Shown here: positions 27,951 to 34,325 of the stretch, one piece after another | How positions within the stretch are numbered: position 1 is the first letter of the stretch | How the letters are laid out: every line of letters begins with the position of its first letter | Assembly (NCBI RefSeq): GCF_011602085.1 | Contig: NZ_JAAONY010000002.1 | Coordinates: 1,723,354-1,787,353 of the forward strand | Direction of reading: 5' to 3' | From: Pseudoteredinibacter isoporae | GTDB taxonomy: Bacteria; Pseudomonadota; Gammaproteobacteria; Pseudomonadales; Cellvibrionaceae | DNA length: 64,000 bases | Made by a program: the position numbers and the translations under genes | The notes under the pieces: model-generated | Database searches by the model: none | The model's input: the letters and a program-made list of their open reading frames with translations, nothing else | What the model was told of the DNA's origin: nothing

Positions 27951-28778
27951 TCAATCGCAACAATCATCCAATTGCTGATCCATGTCCAGAGCGGGGCGCC
28001 CGGATGACGCTCCTACAGGTTTAGCGGGTACACCCGCCACTGTGGTGTGCGCCGGCACAGAAGACAAAACCACACTGCCCGCCCCGATTTTAGCCTGTCG
28101 CCCAATGCAAATGTTACCCAAAACCTTGGCACCCGCACTGATCAACACACCCTCGCAAACGGTCGGGTGGCGCTTACCCCCCTCACAGCCGGAACCGCCC
28201 AATGTCACCGAATGCAACATGGACACATCGTTGTGAATGACCGCAGTTTCACCGATAACAACGCCCGTCGCATGGTCGATCATTATGCCCTTACCCAGGC
28301 TGGCCGCAGGATGAATATCGACACCGAATTCCTGAGAAATTTGATTTTGGAAGTACAAAGCCAGGGTTTTGCGCTCTTGTCGCCAGAGATAATTGGCCAC
28401 TCGATAGGATTGCACGGCCTGAAAGCCCTTGAAGTACAAGAAAGGCATCAGATATTGATCGCAGGCGGGATCACGTTCGTAATAGGCTTTCATATCGGCA
28501 ATCGCTGCCGAGATCATCCGGGGCTCTTCGCAATAAGCCCCAGCAATCACTTCACGCAACATCATTGCCGGTACCGCGTGGGAATCCAGCTTATTGGCAA
28601 GGTGGAAACTCAATGACGCCGGTAAATCTCGATGATTCAGTACCGCGCCATGGTAGTAACTTGCCAGGCAGGGCTCCGTAGCGCTGGCCGCCTGGGCTTC
28701 ATTTAATAATTGGGACCAAATTTGGCTCGCTTCGGCCGTCGCCTCTGCTGTCATCAAATCACCATCCTCATCAGTCAT
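27951..28778 (-). CDS. cysE: Serine O-acetyltransferase
   Basis: CysE makes O-acetylserine from serine and acetyl-CoA, the first step of cysteine synthesis. The N-terminal helical SAT domain (LREVIAGAYCEEPRM, ADMKAYYERDPACDQYLMPFLYFKGFQA) is followed by left-handed beta-helix hexapeptides: FGVDIHPAASLGKGIMIDHATG and IGETAVIHNDV, then GAKVLGNICIGRQAKIGAGSVV. The C-terminal tail ends DDCCD; CysE tails bind the CysK active site and usually end in Ile, so this tail is unusual and may not fit CysK in the standard way. A second ATG eight codons in is possible. Confidence 0.93.
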   Translation of the reverse strand: MTDEDGDLMTAEATAEASQIWSQLLNEAQAASATEPCLASYYHGAVLNHRDLPASLSFHLANKLDSHAVPAMMLREVIAGAYCEEPRMISAAIADMKAYYERDPACDQYLMPFLYFKGFQAVQSYRVANYLWRQERKTLALYFQNQISQEFGVDIHPAASLGKGIMIDHATGVVIGETAVIHNDVSMLHSVTLGGSGCEGGKRHPTVCEGVLISAGAKVLGNICIGRQAKIGAGSVVLSSVPAHTTVAGVPAKPVGASSGRPALDMDQQLDDCCD

Positions 28779-28786
28779 CTAAATCA

Positions 28787-29440
28787 TTACATCATCTTTA
28801 ATAGGGCGGGGAGTTGCGCCATTTGGCAAAATGGGTAAACCCTATCGTGCGCCAGCAAAGCCTTGTCTCTCAGCCCTTCTTCCTGTGGATCGTAAAAGAA
28901 CACCGGCATTTCAGCCGCCAGCGCCGCTTCCACCCCGGCCTGGGAATCTTCGATCACCACGCAGCGCTCCGGAGCAACAGCTTCCTGTTCGGCCGCATAA
29001 AGAAAGATATCGGGAGCTGGCTTGCCGTTGACCACATCGACAGCACTGTAGATACGACCTTCAAAGTGCTCCCACAGGCCCACTTTGCCAAGGGTAACCC
29101 GCATTTTTGAATGGCTACCTCCAGAGGCTATGCAAGTACGCCAGCCATCACGCTCAACACCACTAATGGCATGCTCTATCCCGGAAATTGCCTTCAGCTC
29201 ACTTTCAAATCGCGCGAAGGTTTCGGCTTGCATACCCCGAAGAAAGTGTTCCGGGATAGGCCCACCCAGCATTTCCACCAGTTCCTTCATACAGGTTTTC
29301 ATCGAATAGCCCTTAAACCGGGCAAAACACTCTTCGGGCGTGACATTCAGGTCCAGGCCCTGTAGATGCTCAGCAAAAACCTGAGCCGCAATAATCTCAC
29401 TGTCGACAATGACACCATCACAATCAAATATCACCAGCAT
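28787..29440 (-). CDS. HAD-family phosphatase (beta-phosphoglucomutase/6-phosphogluconate phosphatase-like)
   Basis: HAD hydrolase with motif I DCDGVIVDSE, motif II-like CIASGGSHSKM, the Lys in VVNGKPAPD and motif III/IV VVIEDSQAGVEAA. A helical cap sits between motifs I and II. Substrates in this subfamily are sugar phosphates (YieH-like); the exact one cannot be told. I start at the ATG giving MLVIFDCDG, because the frame's extra N-terminal 21 residues are not homologous. It lies 9 bases upstream of cysE on the same strand. Confidence 0.88.
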   Translation of the reverse strand: MLVIFDCDGVIVDSEIIAAQVFAEHLQGLDLNVTPEECFARFKGYSMKTCMKELVEMLGGPIPEHFLRGMQAETFARFESELKAISGIEHAISGVERDGWRTCIASGGSHSKMRVTLGKVGLWEHFEGRIYSAVDVVNGKPAPDIFLYAAEQEAVAPERCVVIEDSQAGVEAALAAEMPVFFYDPQEEGLRDKALLAHDRVYPFCQMAQLPALLKMM

Positions 29441-29653
29441 AAAAAGATCCGAATTCTCCGTTTGAAGCACCTGCAGAAAAGCCCATGAAGGCACAGGCGC
29501 CAAGCCGTGACACCTCAGTCATCCCATGCAAATATCAGCGGCAGGATAAAATTTGCGCTCTGGGGCACAGGATGTATTATAAGGCTTAGCTTTCTCCATT
29601 AAGACCCGCTGGGTTATTAACAATAAATATAACGAAAATGGGAATCTAGCCTT

Positions 29654-29941
29654 ATGTCCGACCGCGATAGTGAGCTACTTCAGCTCAAAAATCTAGGGAT
29701 TGCTACGGTCAACATCCTCAACGCCATTGGCGTGCACTCACGAAATGAGCTGCAGGCGATGGGGCCTGTGCAAGCCTACGTGCGCATAAAACAACGTGGA
29801 ATACACGTTTCCAAAGTCATGCTTTACGCTCTCCAGGGGGCTTTAGACGACAGACACTGGAACGAACTCAGTCAAGAAGCCAAAGATCAGTTGGTCCAGG
29901 AAGCGGATAACTTTTGCTTGGAAGAAGATACGCCCCACTGA
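29654..29941 (+). CDS. TfoX/Sxy C-terminal domain protein
   Basis: A 95-residue protein matching only the TfoX_C domain: LKNLGIATVNILNAIGVHSRNELQAMGPVQAYVRIK, KVMLYALQGALDDRHWNELSQEAK. In Haemophilus and Vibrio, TfoX/Sxy controls competence genes with CRP; free-standing C-terminal-domain proteins occur in many gammaproteobacteria with unknown roles. Helix-hairpin-helix-like fold, probably cytoplasmic. No competence gene is adjacent. Confidence 0.88.
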   Translation: MSDRDSELLQLKNLGIATVNILNAIGVHSRNELQAMGPVQAYVRIKQRGIHVSKVMLYALQGALDDRHWNELSQEAKDQLVQEADNFCLEEDTPH

Positions 29942-29970
29942 CGCCTCGCTTTCTCTGTCAGAATCAACGC

Positions 29971-30000
29971 ACCGCCTTGGGTTTCAGGCGGTACCGTTTT
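29971..30000 (+). terminator. Possible terminator of the TfoX-domain gene
   Basis: Stem ACCGCCT / AGGCGGT with an 8-base loop 30 bases after the stop codon, followed by ACCGTTTT. The T-run is short. The rest of the 29,942-30,120 stretch shows nothing more. Confidence 0.45.
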
Positions 30001-30127
30001 ACACGCCTTGTTCACACGCCTAGACCACATACCGTATCCACGCCTCTCAACACCGTGCCTTTTTTGCTGGTTTCGCTCACATCAGTTTGCTCCAGATCAA
30101 TTTAATAAAAATAATTCTTATTTGCAG

Positions 30128-30159
30128 TTGACAAAGAAGTGATAATCATTATTATTAGC
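30128..30159 (+). promoter_or_regulatory. Sigma70 promoter overlapped by a Fur box
   Basis: TTGACA (30128-30133), 16 bases, TATTAT (30150-30155). The 19 bases from 30141 (GATAATCATTATTATTAGC) match the Fur consensus at 15 of 19 positions and cover the spacer and -10 box, so iron-loaded Fur would block polymerase. Transcription would start near 30162. Confidence 0.82.
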
Positions 30160-30161
30160 AC

Positions 30162-30259
30162 TGTTGAACGGCGACGTTCAACACGAAGCGGCTTTTCGAG
30201 TCACTTCTCCTTATCAGGCTAATCACGGTTGTCGGCTACCTTCGGGTAGCCGTTTTTTT
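30162..30259 (+). ncRNA. Candidate Fur-regulated small RNA (RyhB/PrrF-like architecture)
   Basis: Between the promoter and a strong terminator lies about 98 nt with no open frame of note. It starts with a hairpin GTTGAAC-ggcgac-GTTCAAC (30163-30182), continues with a largely single-stranded middle containing TCACTTCTCCTTATCAGG, and ends in CGGCTACC-TTCG-GGTAGCCG plus seven T. RyhB and PrrF RNAs have the same size, Fur box over the promoter and 3' terminator, and lower iron-protein synthesis when iron is scarce. The primary sequence does not obviously match either, so I call it an analogue. The following gene encodes an iron-sulfur protein but begins after the terminator. Confidence 0.75.
30233..30259 (+). 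terminator. Terminator of the candidate small RNA
   Basis: An 8-bp stem CGGCTACC/GGTAGCCG closed by a TTCG tetraloop, followed by seven T: a textbook intrinsic terminator and also a good Hfq-type 3' end. Confidence 0.93.
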
Positions 30260-30290
30260 ATGTGTTACAGTTCGGCTTTTGAGCGCGATT

Positions 30291-30626
30291 ATGAGCTGGC
30301 ACCCTCTCCCCTTTAATCCCGAAACCCTTGATGAAGGTGACTGCAAAGGCTTTGAGCTGGCCGGCGCGCCCTATTTTCTAGTGAAGAAGTTCGGGCAACT
30401 GTATGCCTATCATAATCGCTGCCCCCATCAGCAAATCAATCTGGAATGGAAAGCTGATACCTTTCTGGATGTCGACAAGAGTCTGATTCAATGCGCCAGC
30501 CACGGTGCACTGTTTACCATTAAGGATGGCCGATGTGTTGCCGGCCCCTGTACAGGCCAACAATTGCAAGCACTGACGCTGCGAAAGCAAGATCAACAGT
30601 GGCAAGCCTGCGTCGAAAGTGGATAA
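30291..30626 (+). CDS. Rieske [2Fe-2S] ferredoxin-like protein
   Basis: A 111-residue stand-alone Rieske protein. Both cluster motifs are visible: CPH (Cys44, His46) and CASHG (Cys68, His71), with the cluster-covering glycine/proline stretch GPCTGQQLQAL. Such proteins pass electrons to oxygenases or reductases, or act as cytoplasmic redox partners. No oxygenase gene is nearby, so its partner is unknown. I choose the ATG (MSWHPLPF); a TTG four codons earlier is possible. It begins 32 bases after the small-RNA terminator and may share read-through transcription with it. Confidence 0.9.
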   Translation: MSWHPLPFNPETLDEGDCKGFELAGAPYFLVKKFGQLYAYHNRCPHQQINLEWKADTFLDVDKSLIQCASHGALFTIKDGRCVAGPCTGQQLQALTLRKQDQQWQACVESG

Positions 30627-30780
30627 AGCAATAATAGGCGACTTTGTAAGCAAAAATGAGTATTTACCCAAATGCAATCATCGCCCTACAATAATCATTA
30701 ACGCCAAGGCTCAGCTATAGAGTTTCAACCATTGAGCTTCAACATTTCACCCAGGATGGGTAACGCAGCAGGAGTCAAGG

Positions 30781-31686
30781 ATGCCACAGCATGCACAGAA
30801 TCCAAGTCCTTCAAGTTTTATCGGACAAGTTCGCTTACAGCTGAAACAGGAGCTGGAAGAGCGCTTTTGTTCCTTTCTTTATCGTGGCAGACCACCCGCT
30901 CCAGCTAAAAGCAATGTCTGGATCGAAGAAAGTAATCGTGATTTGCATCTGCTATTGCGTTCCAACAAAGCACGCAAAACCTACGAGCCTTTGTGGCCCA
31001 AAGTCCTTTTTCAATTGGAACGTTTGAGTTTTGCAGAGCGTGTGGAAAGCCTAAACCGCTGCCTTGATGAAGATATCCTACCCTACAATCCCAACTGCAA
31101 AGTAACGCCGCTCGGGGCAAACCGGCTGAGCGCAAACAGTATTGACCTTCATGCCAGCAAATTACTGTTACCCGCCTTGAAGACCAGCTTTCAAACAAGC
31201 CGAAGTATTGCACCCGAACTGCATCAGCAACACTGGTTATATTTAAATTTTGCAATCAGTATCGGTCGCCACTTGGCCACCCACAAGCTGGGGGAAAGCC
31301 ACACACTGTGCACGATACTCTGCATGAAACTGGCCGGCGTGATCAGTTGCTTTCGATTTTTGCACGCCTCCCTGGGACGCCGCCCGGATCAGGCGGATGC
31401 AATTGAATGGCTGGCCTATGATTGTCTTGAACAAAACGCTGCCGAGCTATCCCATAAGTTCGCAAAAGACTGGCAATTGCAACCGACGGTTATCGACGCA
31501 CTGATTCCCAACAAAACGAGCCACAAAGATCCACTACTGGAAAAAACATTAGAGGAATGTTTGATTGCCAGCTATAGCTGCCTGCTGTTCAATCAGGGAC
31601 TCCTCGAACAGAAGGAAGCCCAACACATCCTCACCCAATGGCAACTTCCCCTGCAATTACTGATTCAGTTCAAGCCTAAAAACTAG
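30781..31686 (+). CDS. Unknown 301-residue protein, possibly degenerate HDOD-like
   Basis: A soluble, helix-rich protein with no signal peptide. The central part (LYLNFAISIGRHLATHKLGESHTLCTILCMKLAGV through DCLEQNAAELSHKFAKDWQL) has the rhythm of an HDOD domain, in which a helix pair AxxxA..LA precedes a second LA/W helix, but the hallmark residues are not all there. The N-terminus is basic (LYRGRPPAPAKS). I do not recognise a firm family. It ends 28 bases before sfsA, which runs the other way. Confidence 0.6.
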   Translation: MPQHAQNPSPSSFIGQVRLQLKQELEERFCSFLYRGRPPAPAKSNVWIEESNRDLHLLLRSNKARKTYEPLWPKVLFQLERLSFAERVESLNRCLDEDILPYNPNCKVTPLGANRLSANSIDLHASKLLLPALKTSFQTSRSIAPELHQQHWLYLNFAISIGRHLATHKLGESHTLCTILCMKLAGVISCFRFLHASLGRRPDQADAIEWLAYDCLEQNAAELSHKFAKDWQLQPTVIDALIPNKTSHKDPLLEKTLEECLIASYSCLLFNQGLLEQKEAQHILTQWQLPLQLLIQFKPKN

Positions 31687-31713
31687 GGGTTTGTGAACAA
31701 ATTGTTCTCAGGC

Positions 31714-32427
31714 TTAACGAGACCTTGGTAGCGACTCAGCGCTCAGTTTAATTTCATTGTCAGAGAATACGGCCTTGTAAGCGATCAGCTCAACGCCTGC
31801 TTGCAGCGCCTCTTCCAAGGCCGCTGCATAATCTGGATCAATATCAGCCGCGACATCAAAACATTTGGCGGCACTGTGCTGGACACAAAAAAACAGAATG
31901 GCCCTGGCTCCGCCTTCAACCAGCCCCTTAAGCTCTAACACGTGTTCGCGACCGCGCTTGGTCACCGCATCGGGAAACTCAGCCAAACCCGGCTCCCGCA
32001 TCAAGGTCATGCTTTTGACCTCGAGATAACAAGGACGCGGATCATCTGGATTACCTTCCAAGAGAAAATCCAAACGCTTGCCGCCAGGCAACTTCACCTC
32101 TCGACGAAATTCACCATAGGCTGCCAATTCCTGAACCATACCAGCATTCAGGGCCTCCTCTAGAAGCCCATTGGCTGCGGCGCTGTTCACACCGATAAGA
32201 TCACCCTGCTCATTCTCGGAAATCTCCCAGGTATGCGGGTATTTGCGCTTAGGGTTGTCAGAAGTGGAGTACCAAACCCGACGACCTTCCATCATACAAT
32301 GCTTCATGGAACCCGTATTTGGGCAGTGAATGGTTAATTCTTCGCCACTTGGGCCGATAACATCAGCAAGAAAGCGTTTATAACGGCGAATTAGCTGCCC
32401 CTGGATCAGCGGCGGAGAAAACAACAT
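31714..32427 (-). CDS. sfsA: SfsA family protein
   Basis: The DNA-binding/sugar-fermentation-stimulation family: IRRYKRFLADV at the start, then HCPNTGSMKHCM, the nuclease-like GxNSAAANGLLEEAL, KLPGGKRLDFLLEG and CYLEVKSMTL. E. coli SfsA affects maltose metabolism through a fold now viewed as an OB domain joined to a nuclease-like domain; the true biochemical role is unclear. The ATG chosen (MLFSPPL) is preferred over a GTG three codons upstream. In Pseudomonas sfsA also lies next to dksA. Confidence 0.93.
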   Translation of the reverse strand: MLFSPPLIQGQLIRRYKRFLADVIGPSGEELTIHCPNTGSMKHCMMEGRRVWYSTSDNPKRKYPHTWEISENEQGDLIGVNSAAANGLLEEALNAGMVQELAAYGEFRREVKLPGGKRLDFLLEGNPDDPRPCYLEVKSMTLMREPGLAEFPDAVTKRGREHVLELKGLVEGGARAILFFCVQHSAAKCFDVAADIDPDYAAALEEALQAGVELIAYKAVFSDNEIKLSAESLPRSR

Positions 32428-32647
32428 AAATAACACTCTATAGTTTAGGCTGTAGATAGTTTAACGTTGTTGTCATAGGGCTCATAATCGACGTAGTGAT
32501 GCATACCAAGAAAACACCGATTAAGCCAAAAACTACTGGCACCCGGGATTGACTTCTGGTAGCTTGCACCGTTCGATTTAGGGACCCTTGAATTAAGGAA
32601 AACAGCCCCAACATGCGGGTCTGTGGAAATAAGTAGAGGCGCATGAT

Positions 32648-33094
32648 ATGCCCAGTAACAAAAAAGAGGCCACAGCTGGCTTTACCTTGAGAGGATTCGA
32701 GCCTTATAAAGAAAAGAAAGGCGAAGAATACATGAACGACAAGCAGGTCGAGCATTTTAAGGGCCTGCTGCAAGCGTGGAAAACCGAGCTCATGGAAGAA
32801 GTTGATCGCACCATGAGCCACATGAAGGATGAAGCTGCCAACTTCCCGGACCCGGCCGACCGCGCCAGCCAGGAAGAAGAATTCAGCCTGGAACTGCGCA
32901 CCCGTGATCGTGAACGTAAATTGATCAAAAAGATCGACTCCACGATGGAGCGCATCGAGAATGATGACTACGGCTTTTGCGATGCATGTGGCGTAGAAAT
33001 CGGCATTCGTCGTCTGGAAGCCCGCCCAACCGCTACTTTATGTGTCGACTGCAAAACTCTCGACGAAATTAAAGAAAAACAAATCGGCGGTTAA
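32648..33094 (+). CDS. dksA: RNA polymerase-binding transcription factor DksA
   Basis: DksA enters the RNA polymerase secondary channel and acts with ppGpp in the stringent response. The coiled-coil carries the DPADRASQEEEFSLELRTRDRERKL tip region, and the zinc finger CDACGVEIGIRRLEARPTATLCVDC has all four cysteines. A GAGG ribosome site precedes the ATG. 148 residues. The classic partner gene gluQ follows 41 bases later, as in most gammaproteobacteria. Confidence 0.97.
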   Translation: MPSNKKEATAGFTLRGFEPYKEKKGEEYMNDKQVEHFKGLLQAWKTELMEEVDRTMSHMKDEAANFPDPADRASQEEEFSLELRTRDRERKLIKKIDSTMERIENDDYGFCDACGVEIGIRRLEARPTATLCVDCKTLDEIKEKQIGG

Positions 33095-33135
33095 GCCAAA
33101 TTCCAGTGCAGCCCCTTGCGGGCTGCATCACCCCC

Positions 33136-34023
33136 ATGCCTACTCAATACATCGGCCGTTTCGCCCCCTCCCCCACCGGCCCGCTGCACATGGGCTCATT
33201 GCTCGCTGCATTGGCAAGTTTTCTGGAAGCCAAATCACAACAAGGCCAATGGCTGCTGCGCATCGAAGACCTCGACCCTCCCCGAGAACAAGTCGGCGCG
33301 ATAGACGACATTATTCGTGCACTTGAAGCGCATGGACTGGAACACGATGGTGACATCTGTTTTCAAAGCCAGCGAAGCGAACGCTACATCGAAGTGCTTG
33401 AGCAACTTCTGGACCAGAAAAAGCTCTTTCCCTGTCGCTGCTCCCGTCAAATGCTCAGCGCCAATGGCGGCATTCACAACGGTCGCTGCGAGCATGCCCA
33501 TATCCCGCTGAACAGTCCAAACTGGGCATGGCGGATCTCCTATGAAGATCGACAGATCCAATTTTCCGATACCTTGCAAGGTGAACAACAGCAATCATTG
33601 AAAAAAGACGTTGGCGATTTTGTATTACTTCGCAAAGACGGCTTGTTCGCCTATCAACTTGCTGTGGTGGTCGACGATATCGATTTCGGTGTAACGCACA
33701 TCGTGCGTGGCAGCGATTTGATGGATTCCACCGCTCGCCAAATTTTTCTCTACCAAAGTCTGGGGCAAGCCCCGGTTGAATACTGCCATCTGCCACTCAT
33801 CATGAATGACCAGGGCCAAAAGCTCAGTAAACAAAATCACGCGCCGGCTTTGGAACTCAATCGAGCCAGTGAAAACCTTCACGACTGCCTACAGATGCTT
33901 GGACAAGAGCCACCCTCAGATCTGCGCTATGCCAACTGTAAAACATTGTTGGCCTGGGCCGAACAACACTGGGATATACACAAGGTTCCACAAAGTCTGC
34001 CAAGAGGCGCTGGCGCCCCATAA
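33136..34023 (+). CDS. gluQ: Glutamyl-Q tRNA(Asp) synthetase
   Basis: GluQ is a truncated glutamyl-tRNA synthetase that attaches glutamate to queuosine at the wobble position of tRNA-Asp. The HIGH-like APSPTGPLHMGSL, the zinc cysteines FPCRCSR and GRCEH and the KLSKQNHA signature are present; the anticodon-binding domain is absent, as expected. I choose the ATG giving MPTQYIGRFAPSP; the open frame starts at a GTG ten codons earlier. Downstream of dksA, typical order. Confidence 0.95.
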   Translation: MPTQYIGRFAPSPTGPLHMGSLLAALASFLEAKSQQGQWLLRIEDLDPPREQVGAIDDIIRALEAHGLEHDGDICFQSQRSERYIEVLEQLLDQKKLFPCRCSRQMLSANGGIHNGRCEHAHIPLNSPNWAWRISYEDRQIQFSDTLQGEQQQSLKKDVGDFVLLRKDGLFAYQLAVVVDDIDFGVTHIVRGSDLMDSTARQIFLYQSLGQAPVEYCHLPLIMNDQGQKLSKQNHAPALELNRASENLHDCLQMLGQEPPSDLRYANCKTLLAWAEQHWDIHKVPQSLPRGAGAP

Positions 34024-34145
34024 ACCTTGCACCAAGTTGTGTTTAAAAAACAGCCCGCATCCAGTACTATTCCAGCACTGTCTGCGCCTTAAGAAGGCAA
34101 AATGGCGAGTGCAAATATGATTACGATTCTACGAGCTTTGTCGGC

Positions 34146-34325
34146 ATGAACAATCAACAACTTTTAATCGCCGTACTCATTATTGCCTACGTGTTTTCAC
34201 CCACTCTGCTTAACTGGATGATCAACCCGGAAGGAAGCTGGTTGAGGCCGTATATCATATGGTTCTTTATGATCCTGGCCGCCGTATTTGTTTATCAACC
34301 CTGGCGGAAAGACGATCAACCATGA
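34146..34325 (+). CDS. cbrX: Small membrane protein preceding CbrA (CbrX-like)
   Basis: A 59-codon gene. It encodes two short transmembrane helices (LLIAVLIIAYVFSPTLLNWM and LRPYIIWFFMILAAVFVYQPW) and ends in DDQP. Its TGA overlaps the ATG of the sensor kinase by 4 bases (ATGA), a coupling known for cbrX-cbrA in Pseudomonas, where translation of the small gene controls that of cbrA. Position, size and topology agree with CbrX; primary similarity cannot be tested here. The coding frame has proper length and a fair upstream GTCGGC/TTTGTCGGC ribosome site. Confidence 0.85.
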   Translation: MNNQQLLIAVLIIAYVFSPTLLNWMINPEGSWLRPYIIWFFMILAAVFVYQPWRKDDQP

